Below, piece by piece: positions 37,912 to 48,064 of a DNA stretch of 64,000 nt (positions are counted from its first letter, which is position 1; each line of letters begins with the position of its first letter). The stretch is from the NCBI GenBank assembly GCA_949751835.1, contig CATKHK010000017.1, positions 1 through 64,000 of the forward strand. The letters are read 5' to 3'. Under the pieces are notes generated by a model. It did no database searches. It had not been told where the DNA came from and saw only the letters and a list, made by a program, of their open reading frames with translations. The DNA is from Blepharisma japonicum (lineage: Eukaryota > Ciliophora > Heterotrichea > Heterotrichida > Blepharismidae). The position numbers and the translations under genes were made by a program.

Positions 37912-39303
37912 ATGGAAGATATCTCAAGCGTTTACTCAATTATTAAAAGTCAAAAGAATTTGCCTAACAATATAGTCAATTGCATTAAAGAATTAACCAA
38001 AGTATTGCTGAGGTTAAAGAGGACAAGAGATTGGCAGTCTAATATAGAAAAGGATTGGTATGAGCAACAAATAAGCACATTCAGAGATTTATGCATATCT
38101 AATAATCCGGATTTTGAAACTATTGGAAGTATTCTTAGAGAAATTGAGGCAAAGTTCTTTGAAATTTATGTAGCCCCTTTCATTGAAGCTGGAGATAATC
38201 TCTCTGATTTAATTGCTGGAGAAGACAATTTTGACCTAAAATTGCTAAAGACAATGGAGAAAGTCATCAAAAAAGCAATATTTCATGATAGCCAAATGCA
38301 TGATTTTAATGAAGCAATAAGCTTTCTTCTAGAGAAGTTAGAAAACTATTATCTACCCCGAAGCATTTACATTGAATCCCTATTAAGAAATCTTTTAATT
38401 TCAGAAAACAACGAGCTTGCTAATTCGGACTACGTATGAGATTTATGCCATGCTTTATTTTACGATACCCAAGCCTACCTAGATCACCAACGGTTAAATA
38501 TAATCTGCCACAATTTCCAATATTCCCCTGAAACCTGCAGCACTTTTACCCCAACATTATTTACCAAAAAATTGATATTAAAAGTAACCAATTCTCTAGC
38601 AAAATACAACCAAAAATGATTAAAAGTTGGAGAAGACGAAAAATTTTTACCACAAGGTAAAGAAATCATTATTTCTGAGCTTGGCTTTGAAGAATCGCCT
38701 AGGTTCTGCCAAGACAGGCTTGTGATAGGAGGAAGATTTTTAAATGACATATCAGAGCTTGATATTTTAATGGAACCTGATGATAAAACGATAAATCATT
38801 ACCAGTTTTTAATTATCTGTGCATCTGATGGCTACTATTTGATAGATACCTCCAGCACTCCTAATTCAGCAAGTGTTGGCTTAAAAATCAGTTCTACTGT
38901 TCTTGTTGAAGGAATGCTCCTAAGATTAGGACAGTTAAAGATAATAAATGTCCACAAAATTGAGCCAAACGGAACTTCGAAAGTCTTTCACTACCAAAGT
39001 CTTACTGGAGTTCCTTTAAACATGATTCCTAAAAAAGAGATATCAGTAGAAAAGCCTTGGGATTATGTGAGATATGACTTAAACAACGTTATCGAAAAAA
39101 CGGTAAGCTCAAAACAAGGAAAATTTATCAATGATGGCATGCATCTGGTCTATAATCATACAGCTGAAACCACACAAAGCTGACGCCTATTAAAGACTTA
39201 TGATGAATATATTAAAGGTATTCCATCTAAACCTGTGAAGCTTGAAGACGAAGGAGGGGTTATTTGTGTTAATTCATGCCAGCTATTTTACCAAATTAAA
39301 TAA
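37912..39303 (+). CDS. FHA-like protein, unknown function
   Basis: Three TGA codons read as Trp (38437, 38608 and 39181 regions) join one 463-residue frame ending in TAA at 39301. The N-terminal ~180 residues look helical. Around residues 215-345 the pattern IIISELGF..RLVIGGRF..DKTINHYQFLIIC..GYYLIDTSST..VLVEGMLLRLGQLKI follows the beta-strand layout of an FHA domain, but the diagnostic Gly-Arg and Ser-x-x-His phosphothreonine-binding motifs are poorly kept. It lies between two ZAR1-like paralogues. FHA is a tentative call, and if correct phosphopeptide binding may be lost. Confidence 0.6.
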
Positions 39304-39407
39304 TTTTACTATTAAATTGGTATCCATTTTAGACTGAAAATCTTACTGATCTTTTTCAATAGGGACTAAACAAAGATTTCAGTCTAGAGATATTTTAACA
39401 ATTATAA

Positions 39408-39953
39408 ATGCTTTCTACAAGGTACAGGATCAAACCTTCGAGCTCTGCAAAGATTGGTGGCCTGCTCAACCCTATTGAAGATTTTATAAAGTCTCTAAAC
39501 TCAAACAAGCTTAAGCCTAGCAAGGATTCACCCACCAAATCTCAAAAAAAGCCAAATAAACCCAACACTCCAACTAAAAGCCCTCCAAAGCATGAGACTC
39601 ATAAGAGACAAACTTCAAATGCTTCAGAAAAGCCTACAAAGCTTACCCCATATCAAGGAAAAATGAGAGCGTATGGGTTTTTTAAATGCCAAGATTGTCG
39701 CAGAGAATGGACAAGTGGATATAGCTGGGCTAATAAAGGCCAGCAGTGCATGGCTTGTGAAATCAACGTGTATCCATATAGACAAAGAAAATTGCTAAAA
39801 AAACCATACAAAAAAGGAGAAATAAGGAAGCCTCATCAGAGAAAGCTGTGCGAAAAATGCAAAGAATTGGGCTACAGCTGCACAGAATATCGTCCTAGCA
39901 ATTCTTATGTGTCAGTATATAGAGAAAGAGAGGTTGGCAGGGATTTTAACTAA
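39408..39953 (+). CDS. ZAR1-like 3CxxC zinc-finger protein, copy 2
   Basis: The 181-residue protein has a basic, disordered N-terminal 80 residues (KPSKDSPTKSQKKPNKP) and then the same zinc module as copy 1: LTPYQGKMRAYGFFKCQDC, REWTSGYSWANKGQQCMAC and KLCEKCKELGYSC. It matches ZAR1-type 3CxxC fingers. Unlike copy 1 it has a long basic N-tail and no acidic C-tail. The pair flanks the FHA-like gene. A role in RNA binding is inferred from the family. Confidence 0.8.
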   Translation: MLSTRYRIKPSSSAKIGGLLNPIEDFIKSLNSNKLKPSKDSPTKSQKKPNKPNTPTKSPPKHETHKRQTSNASEKPTKLTPYQGKMRAYGFFKCQDCRREWTSGYSWANKGQQCMACEINVYPYRQRKLLKKPYKKGEIRKPHQRKLCEKCKELGYSCTEYRPSNSYVSVYREREVGRDFN

Positions 39954-40231
39954 TTCATACTCTTCTATATTCCAATCCAAGTATTTCCTGCTTCTAATTT
40001 TAAATATTTCTCTATGGAATAGAACTAAATAAGTTGAATTAGTTCCATGGTAGTTTTGGCAAATACATAGATATCTCTTTATTCTAAAGGAGATCACAAA
40101 CTATTAACGGCAGCAAAGTATTTGCCCTCAATTAAATCTCCCTCAAAATGCTCTGCCCATAAAAGAATTGATCATTTTTGATTTCCATAATTTCTAAATA
40201 AGTGCTAGAATAAGACCATATTTCCTTATAA

Positions 40232-40975
40232 ATGGAGCCTTGCACCCATTACGACAGAGGCTGTGACCTATTAGCACCTTGCTGTAATGAGTTTTATCCA
40301 TGCAGATTCTGCCATGACAAAGTAAAATACGAAGAGGAAAAAGACATAAAAATAGCCCATAAACTTGTAAGAAATGAAGTTCAAAATGTAAGATGCAGGT
40401 CATGCCAAAATGTCCAAACTGCTTCACAGAACTGTGAAAGTTGTGGAGCTTGCTTAGGGGCTTATTTCTGCTCAATATGCAAACTTTATGACAATAACTT
40501 GGAAAAACACATATATCACTGTGATAAATGTGGAATCTGCAGGATAGGTCCACAAGAGTCTTATTGGCACTGCGACAACTGTGAAGCTTGCTTAGCAATT
40601 TCTACAAGAGATAGCCATGCATGTAGGCAAGGTGTCTTAAAGGCTAATTGCGCTATTTGTCAAGAAGACATGTTTACAAGCAGGACTTCACCTGTTGCGC
40701 TTCCATGTGGCCATTACATTCACAATAAATGCATGAAAGAAATGTACAAGCATGGACATTTTGCATGCCCCGTCTGCAATAAATCGACACAGGATCTAAC
40801 AGAGTATTATCAAGAAATTGATAAGCAAATAGAAGCTACACCTATGCCAGAAGAATACAAAAATATTGAGTGCAATATACTGTGCAATGACTGTCTTGAG
40901 AAATCTACTATTCTTTTCCACTTTTACGGGCTTAAGTGTAAGAAATGTGGATCATATAACACATCAAGGATTTAG
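40232..40975 (+). CDS. RCHY1: RING E3 ubiquitin ligase, Pirh2/RCHY1 type
   Basis: The 247-residue protein shows the full three-module layout. A CHY zinc finger covers residues 1-75 (CTHYDRGCDLLAPCC, YPCRFCHD, VRCRSCQNVQ). The CTCHY zinc finger covers ~75-125 (YFCSICKLYDNN, IYHCDKCGICRIG). A RING-H2 finger covers ~138-185 (CAICQEDMF, LPCGHYIHNKCM, CPVCNKS). A C-terminal zinc-ribbon-like end follows (CNDCLEKS, CKKCGSYNT). Animal Pirh2 and plant homologues ubiquitinate proteins including p53 and ABA or iron regulators. The protein has typical length and an intact RING. Confidence 0.93.
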   Translation: MEPCTHYDRGCDLLAPCCNEFYPCRFCHDKVKYEEEKDIKIAHKLVRNEVQNVRCRSCQNVQTASQNCESCGACLGAYFCSICKLYDNNLEKHIYHCDKCGICRIGPQESYWHCDNCEACLAISTRDSHACRQGVLKANCAICQEDMFTSRTSPVALPCGHYIHNKCMKEMYKHGHFACPVCNKSTQDLTEYYQEIDKQIEATPMPEEYKNIECNILCNDCLEKSTILFHFYGLKCKKCGSYNTSRI

Positions 40976-41034
40976 CTTTAATTAACCTTAAATTTTACCC
41001 AAAAAATTAAATTTTTTTATTTATTAATAAGCAT

Positions 41035-44000
41035 TTAAGCTTTCAACACTGTGCTTTCCAATACTTTTTTGCTTCTTTTATTTCTTTTCCACTTTTCATG
41101 CCTCTGATATATCCAAACTATTATAAATCTTTCATATATAAATGCTACAACGGTATATACAAACCAAATCCCAAGTAAAGCAAGTCTCATATACATAGGA
41201 AACCAATCAATCTAAATATTTCTTACATTATAAAGATCCATCAACCACTGTGGCGGCCATAACACTAAATACACATGCAGCATTCCAATTAAAGAAATAT
41301 AAACCATAAACGATATATTTTTATAAGCTGGCTTTTTCCATGGTTTTCCTTCATTAAAAGCAATACAAACTGAAATTAACTCAAGAAGCGCCATCAAGTA
41401 AACAATAGTATTTGCATCATTAAGGTAATCATCGCTCGCATCATCTACAGGTGTAAAATAAGGCATACTCAAAGCAACTTCATATACAACGACCATTCCT
41501 ATGGTTTGTAATATTGATTGTCCTATAACAGATCCTATTACAGCTACTGACATCAATGAAGAAATTGGCTGCTTTTTGCTTAATTTGTGATAAGGTCCTG
41601 CACTACCCATAGCCATAGCTAATGGTAGCACAGTTATCAAGTCTTGAGATAAAAATTCGTTATTAGTAAGCCCACTTCCAAGGACATAAAGGATCTGGAC
41701 ATTGGTAAATTGGATCATAGAGTAAACGGCCATATATTTAAAGCATTGGACTGAGGTTGCCAATGCACAACGGCCATTTTGCAAGACGATTGGGACACAG
41801 GAGATGTCAGGGATGCTTGAAGTAAAAGGAGCTGCTATTGAAGTTTCTGCTTCTGTGAGAGAAATACCGATGTCTGCAGTTTTTAGAGCTCCACAGTCAT
41901 TGGCACCGTCTCCACACATACCAACCATAATTCCAGTTTCTTGAAATCGGCTGATTAGGAGGGTTTTGTGCTCTGGAGACATTCTAGCGAAAATTCTACA
42001 TTTTTTTAGTAAGAAGCTTATGGATTGTTCGGCACTAGCGTCGCCTGATTTTGCAAAGGCATCATATGCATTAAGGACTGCTCCAGTTACTGCAAGAGTG
42101 TAATCTCCAGTGTGGTCAGCATTTAGCCAAGGTGGCTCATTGAGAATATTTTCCTTTGGCACATCATCAGCTTCATTAGTGAACTTTTCCCACACAATTT
42201 CATTATCCACCATTTCAGCTAAAAACACTGTAATATCTTGGCTTATTATATGACACTCCTTAGCCACAGAAATAGCTGTCAAAACAGCATCCCCAGTCGA
42301 CATAACAGTTTCAATTTCAGCTTTATGTAGAGTTTTAATAGTAGGAATTGTCTGTGCTTTTAGCTTGTTTTGCAGCACAAGCAGTCCTAAAAAGCTCATT
42401 TCTTGCTCTAGGTTTTCAAGCTTCTGTGCCTTCATTTCTTCAGTAGGAATTGTATTGAGCGAGTTCATAGCACAAGCTAAAACTCTATATCCTGATCTTG
42501 TATAATTATCTAAGACATGTTCAATATCATCAGGAATTGACGATTTTCTACATCTTTCAAGCACTATTTCTGGGGCACCTTTCATATAAAATTCAAAGTT
42601 GTCATTTTGTAAGTTTTTTACGATGACTCCCATTCGTTTCCTTTTAGAAGTAAAGTAAAAAATATGCAAAATAGCTGAATCATAGCTTTCTTCATTTTTA
42701 TTGTCACTATCAGAATTTAAAGATGCATAAGCTTTTACTTCAGACCCTTCATCTTTTGGCAAGCTATATTTAAACCCTGAAAATTTAAAAATTTCTAAGT
42801 CTTGTGGGTCCCCCACAAGTTTATCATCTACAAAAACCAGTGAATGGCAAGTCGCCAAGCATGTTAAAAATCTTCTTTTATTTTTCTCAATTTGTTCAGC
42901 AGACTTATGCAAATCGCTCATTTTTCCTTTTCTGGACACATTTACTCCTAATAAATTCATCCCATCTTCTGTCAAAGTTCCAGTCTTATCAAAACAAAAA
43001 ACATCAATTCTTCCTGCTGCATTTATCCTAGGATACGAAATACAAAAAATCCCTTGCTTTTTAAGTCTATGCAAAGCAAAGCCAGTTCCTATATTCATAC
43101 ATGCAGGAAGTGCAGGAGGAATTGCAATTGTAATTAAATCCAAAGCTCCAATCACAGCTTCGTCAGTTGCTACATCTGTAGAAATAAATAAATAAATGCT
43201 GACTGCAAATCCAGATAGCGCCACAAGTGCTAGACACCCAATAAAACGTAGTGAGTCTCTCGTGAATTTAAACTTGTTTGGCTTAGGGAATAAGATTGAC
43301 CTTACCATCTTACCTTTCATTGTAGAAAACCCAGTTCTTACTACAAGCCCTATGACCTGCTTTTCGCCATGGTTTCTTGTTTGCAAGACTTTGGTACCTT
43401 CATATAAGCTGAAATGTCGGTCTATTTCTACGCTGTAAACTTTGTCGTTTAGATAAGGCAATTCGTCTTTGATGACTGGGACCGATTCTCCAGTCAGGGA
43501 AGATTCTTCAACTACGGCTCCTCCTGATATTAATATTGCGTCACAAGGCATTTCTATGCCTCTCGGAATTTCTATTAAATCGCCAGGAACAACTTCTTCA
43601 CTATTTATGGTCGTCCATTCTTTGCCTCTTTTTACCTTAACAGTGATGTGTCTCAAAGCTAAATCGTGGAGATCATGCATGCTTTTCCATGATTGATAAG
43701 TTGAAGAAAGTAATGAGATAAGCGTTATAACGAATACACAGATTGCATAGACGTAGTAGAGTTCTAAGAACCATAATATAACGCTAAAGAGCTGGAAAAG
43801 GTAGAATGGATGCTTTACTTCTTCAAAACATAGAGATAAAAACGATTGTAGTTGGATTAAAATTTCGCATTTACCAAACAAGTTCCTCTTTTCTGTAACC
43901 TCTTCATCATAATTGTAACCGCCACTCAAGTTGTCAATAATTTCGTTATAAGTCATTGCAGAGTCAAAATAAAGAGGCTGGATGCATTTTCCATCAAAAT

Positions 44001-44376
44001 AGTAACGCAAATTATGATGGGTAAATGATATAACGGTTCCCAGTCCTTTTGAGGAGATTTGTTTTGTACGGATTAAGTCAACAAAATACATAGTTTTTAT
44101 TACAAGCATTGTAGCTTCTGACGTAGGGGCTCTTTTGAAGCGCAAAAATAAATGAAGGCAGAGGAATCAGTGGTCTATCAAATAGTAAAGTCCTCCCGAC
44201 AGAAGTACACAAATTCAAAATATGATTTCCCCAGGCAAAAATCTTTTATAAGGCTCGACTGATTTTATCGTTGATTCTTCAGTAGCATCAAGATGGGGCA
44301 TGCACGGGACGTTATATTGAGGTGTAACATTTGTTTCAGGGCTTGAATCCGAATTCTCAAATGAAACTTTATTCAT
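41035..44376 (-). CDS. ATP13A: P5B-type (ATP13A-like) transport ATPase
   Basis: Reading the TGA codons near 44155 and 44210 as Trp and removing a 15-nt intron (41212-41226) gives 1108 residues from ATG 44376 to TAA 41035. The first membrane helix is around residues 55-75. The actuator motif is SSLTGES, helix 4 carries IAIPPALPA (the P5B signature PPALP), and DKTGTLTED has the phosphorylated Asp at residue 463. The hinge GDGANDCGAL and the remaining helices are present. The last exon supplies the final helix and a Lys/Arg-rich tail. P5B pumps of endolysosomal membranes export polyamines (ATP13A2/3). The start was chosen because upstream residues in the frame look like leader sequence. Confidence 0.93.
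41212..41226 (-). other. 15-nt intron (P5B ATPase)
   Basis: GTAAGAAATATTTAG on the minus strand, phase 0, with an in-frame terminal TAG. Without splicing the ATPase would lose its last helix and basic tail. Confidence 0.9.
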
Positions 44377-45756
44377 TATCAGACGCCAAAATGGCTCAAC
44401 TGAAATCGACAGAATTAACACCAAAATTAATCAGAATGATTATTTCCTTTGTATATAAATGGAGATATGATGTAATTAGATAAATAGTCAGATTTAAGCT
44501 ATTTATGATCAAAAAAACAAACGGAAACTATTCAAAATTTTGCTTTGAAATTTTGAAATATGGTCATAAAAATGAAACGGATTTAAATATGTAAAAGTAT
44601 GAAGCGGAAAAGGGTAAACATTTTTCATAAGCAAATAACTAGTAGCTAAAACAAAAAAATTAGATATTTGGATAGCTAAAATCAACCAGTGAAAATTCAA
44701 AACGAAGAAGGTAGAAAATTTCTACGGATTAAAGTTCAAATTATTTGCAAAAATTTTGAATTCAGCAGTGTATCTAATAATAAGATTATTTCCAAGTTTC
44801 TTGATTGAATATGTTTAAGAGTTCTAAAATATTCAATAATATGTTTTAGCATATTGCGATATTTTAAAAGGATAATAAATTGCCATCAGATCTGGGCTTA
44901 TGCCATGAAAAAATTTGTTTAAATTTCATGGAAGGAGTTTCTTTTTGTTAATTTGGATTAGTAGAGCACTTTAGGAAGATAATTGCTTTATTGAAAAAAA
45001 TTATTGCCTATAATTTTTCATAATTAGATTGTGCTGAATAAAAATTTTCTAAATAAAGCTACCACTAAGGCACTAAACGTTTCTTAAAGCAAATCCTTAT
45101 ACTTATAAGCTTTGCTATGATAGAGGCTGACTAAATCCTTTTGCATAGATTTATAAATAACTCTCCAAAAATATGTCGTATAAAATATCGATTTTATTGG
45201 ATAAATAATTAAATTGCAAATTGCTATGAATTCTGATTAGTATTATTTATATTGAATTTAATTTTAATTTAATTTATGACTGCAAGAGTGTTTCTTTATA
45301 TCTACTTAAATATACAATTTTTCAATATTAGAAAATTCAATAATTAAACAATTTATAATTCTTTTAAAACAATATTCGAATAAGTATTTAGATTCTTATA
45401 TCAAAATAAATATAATATTTTTATATAGAATCTGAATGTACATATTTTATTTATTTAATGGAATATACATAGATTAAATATTTAAATTATTTAACTACTA
45501 AATTGGCACTAGAAAATAAAACCCTCAAAATAATGTTTATTAATTCAATTATTTCACTTTTTATTTTTCCGCATTAATTCTAAATTATCTTATTTTTCAA
45601 TTAATTTTTAATTTTTCTCTCCCCAACTTATATTTAATTATATTTCATTATCTCTCTCACTCTATCTCTAATAATTCCTTGTCAGATCTGATCAGGAACT
45701 CCCCTTATAATCTCTTCATATTTCTGACAATAATAAATATTTCTGTTCAACGACTA
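44377..45756. other. 1.4-kb AT-rich divergent intergenic region
   Basis: This lies between the divergent ATPase and NBR1 genes and must carry both promoters. It contains no supported gene. A pyrimidine-rich tract (tctctctcactctatctct, ~45651-45669) lies upstream of the NBR1 start, and the 8-bp palindrome CAGATCTG follows it. Confidence 0.5.
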
Positions 45757-47118
45757 ATGAGTCTGAACAACACTTTGAGTTTGAAAATAGTGCGTGGAGA
45801 GGAGATCCGAAAGTTACATCGTCTCCCTCAATCATGGTCTGACATGCAGGAAGTCCTGCGGGCCCTTTATGGTAACACTCAGTTCCAAGTCACCTACCAA
45901 GACGAAGAAGGCGACTTAATTACAATTTCCAATGATGAAGAACTTCATGAGGCTTATGAGAGGTCAGTTGGCAAGCCAAGTCTCAAGCTTGTACTAAGAG
46001 GCTTTGAACTTAGCGAAAGCAAAAACATCCAAATGATAGAAAAGCTGGACTCATTGAGAGAAAGCCTTAGATCAGATACTTCATCAATAAAAGTACCAGA
46101 AACTTCTCAAAGCCCAATGGATTTAGAAATCTCAAACGAAAACAAGCCTGAAGAACCAGTCAAAATTGAGGAAAAGCCTAAAGTAACCAGAAAAGAAGTA
46201 AGATTTGATATTCCGAATGAGTCAAAAAAGAGACCTAGAGAAAAAAAGGAAAAAAAAGCAAAGAAAGACAAGAAAAAGAAATTCGGCCTCAATGACTTGA
46301 TTAAATTCTTATCAGGCCAAGCTCCCCAACAAGCAGAAGAACCTCAAAATGAAGGCCCAGCAATTCACAACAGAATCACTTGTGATGGCTGTCAGACTAC
46401 TCCAATTCAAGGAATCAGATATAAATGCTCAGTCTGCCCTGACTTCGACTTCTGTGAAAAGTGTGAAGCGACTGCTGCTCATCCTCATCCATTTTTGAAG
46501 CTCAAAACTCCTCAAGGTTGCCCATGGAGAAGATTTGGATGTGGCAGATTTGGCCGCTGGGGTGGCTTCAATGGCCAAGATGCCCCACAAATTCCTCCAC
46601 CAATTGCCAACATTTTAACTTTGGTCCTTAAAGAAATCCGCAGAGGTCTAAAACAGAAACCAAAGAAGTACAAGCTTAAAGTCATAGACCATCTATATGC
46701 TAAAAACCAAGAAGTCCCTGCTGGAAGCATTGTCAAAGTTGGCTGGAGAATTAAGAATATCGGGAAAAAAGATTGGCCAGAAGGAACCAAGCTTGTCTAT
46801 ACTAAAGGAAGCTTAGAAGGGGTCGAAGAAATCGAGCTTCCTCCAATACCAGCTGGAAAAAAGGCAAATGTTGAGGTTGAATTCAAAGCTCCATTGGCAG
46901 AAGGCAAGCATAAAGGAATCTGGAAAGTTCAAATCAAGAACAAGAAACTAGGCAAACTGGCCAGCAAAATCAATGTTGTCAAGGTTCGTCCTGACGACTT
47001 AGAAGGCTTAGAAACTCTTATGAAGATGGGCTTTACCCTTGATCAAGCCAAGATCGGGTTGGAAGCTTCTAGAGGAGATGTCAACATGGCTGTTTCCCAG
47101 ATCTTCAAGAGAGCTTAA
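45757..47118 (+). CDS. NBR1: NBR1-like selective autophagy receptor (PB1-ZZ-FW-UBA)
   Basis: From ATG 45757 ([19 protein letters not shown]) the 453-residue protein shows an N-terminal PB1 domain (residues 6-85; basic Lys, then [17 protein letters not shown], the acidic OPCA motif), a basic linker and a ZZ zinc finger (~207-250; [24 protein letters not shown]). The FW (four-tryptophan) domain covers ~305-405 ([29 protein letters not shown]) and a C-terminal UBA ends it ([19 protein letters not shown]). This is the ancestral NBR1 arrangement: PB1 oligomerises, UBA binds ubiquitin, FW recognises cargo, and the receptor goes with cargo into autophagosomes. The frame extends 26 codons upstream without an ATG. 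Confidence 0.95.
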   Translation: MSLNNTLSLKIVRGEEIRKLHRLPQSWSDMQEVLRALYGNTQFQVTYQDEEGDLITISNDEELHEAYERSVGKPSLKLVLRGFELSESKNIQMIEKLDSLRESLRSDTSSIKVPETSQSPMDLEISNENKPEEPVKIEEKPKVTRKEVRFDIPNESKKRPREKKEKKAKKDKKKKFGLNDLIKFLSGQAPQQAEEPQNEGPAIHNRITCDGCQTTPIQGIRYKCSVCPDFDFCEKCEATAAHPHPFLKLKTPQGCPWRRFGCGRFGRWGGFNGQDAPQIPPPIANILTLVLKEIRRGLKQKPKKYKLKVIDHLYAKNQEVPAGSIVKVGWRIKNIGKKDWPEGTKLVYTKGSLEGVEEIELPPIPAGKKANVEVEFKAPLAEGKHKGIWKVQIKNKKLGKLASKINVVKVRPDDLEGLETLMKMGFTLDQAKIGLEASRGDVNMAVSQIFKRA

Positions 47119-47183
47119 CTAACCATTTCTCTCTAATTCTGTGTAAATTTAAATGGAAAATAATTATTCTGAATTGGTTAGAG

Positions 47184-47744
47184 TTATCTTCTACCTCTGG
47201 CTCTTTCGAATTTTCTGCCTTCGCTGCGAACATAAGGGCGTGCTTTAGAGCCTTTGCAGCCTGGAGCAGGGCCGAAATGTTTGTAGGATTCTCTTGCTGT
47301 TTTCTTTCCTCTTAAAAGCACAGTTCCAGTGCCAGTTGGGTTTTGAGAAGCAAATTGGTCAAAAGTGAGCACTTTTCCGCCAGCGGCTTCAACTCTAGCT
47401 CTTGCAGTCTCACTGATTCTTAAAGTGACGATTTGAAGACCTTGAGGGATTTCAAGGAATCTTGGGTCATCAAGAACTGAGCCTACAATCACACAAGTTT
47501 TGCTTTCCTTATCTTTCATGTACTTTGCAATGTGCTTAAGAGAAAGAGGTGGTCTATTGTGTCTAGACATGGCCAATCTTTTTGCAATTACTTTATTGAA
47601 GCCAGACTCTGTTCTACGAGCTAAGAACTTGTAAAGCTTAAGAAGAAGACGGAGATAAAGATTTGTAGTTGTAACCTTTCTTCTGTTGAGATTTGGCTTC
47701 TTACCACCTGCTACTAAATCAACACCCTATATAAGCCATACCAT
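47184..47744 (-). CDS. RPL18: Ribosomal protein eL18
   Basis: Exon 1 of the coding region is just the ATG (47742-47744). A 15-nt intron follows, then exon 2 starts GVDLVAGGKKPNLNRRKVTT and runs to the stop at 47184, giving 181 residues. The body matches eL18 throughout: NLYLRLLLKLYKFLARRTES, RPPLSLKHIAKYM, TARARVEAAGGKVLTFDQ and the end KARPYVRSEGRKFERARGRR. It is a component of the large cytosolic ribosomal subunit. It uses no TGA codon. It converges on the NBR1 gene with 65 bp between stops. Confidence 0.96.
47727..47741 (-). other. 15-nt intron directly after the start codon (RPL18)
   Basis: GTATGGCTTATATAG on the minus strand, between ATG and GGT GTT GAT. Splicing restores MGVDLVAGGKKP as in other eL18 proteins. 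Retention ends translation at an in-frame TAG after five codons. Confidence 0.92.
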
Positions 47745-48064
47745 TTCTTTAAGATTGCAAATGAAAATTGATGAGTATCCATGAAAAAGTCAAAATATAT
47801 AAACAAAATCGTATAAATTAAGATTTTAATGCATTTTAATGAAAATTAGCACTATTATTTTATTGAACTCTTATTTATATAGGCTAACGCTCACAATCAA
47901 ATTATTTTTCCTTGAATTTTTGCTTTTACATATTCATATAACCTAAATTTCTGGGAATCCTTAATAATATGCATCTTATATTTAATTATGTGAAATTTCG
48001 AATAAATAAAATAATAGAAGAGAAAAAATTGTGAGAACTAATTGATTGACATTAATTGAAATAA
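47745..48064. other. Divergent intergenic region
   Basis: An AT-rich spacer between the divergent RPL18 and MORN genes, presumably holding both promoters. No element was recognised. Confidence 0.5.

Noticed and set aside
44509-44700. 63-codon minus-strand frame in the ATPase/NBR1 spacer
   Set aside because: AT-rich, no motif and in a region with promoter roles; likely chance.
45679-45756. N-terminal extension of NBR1
   Set aside because: It lacks an ATG, and the PB1 domain begins right after ATG 45757.
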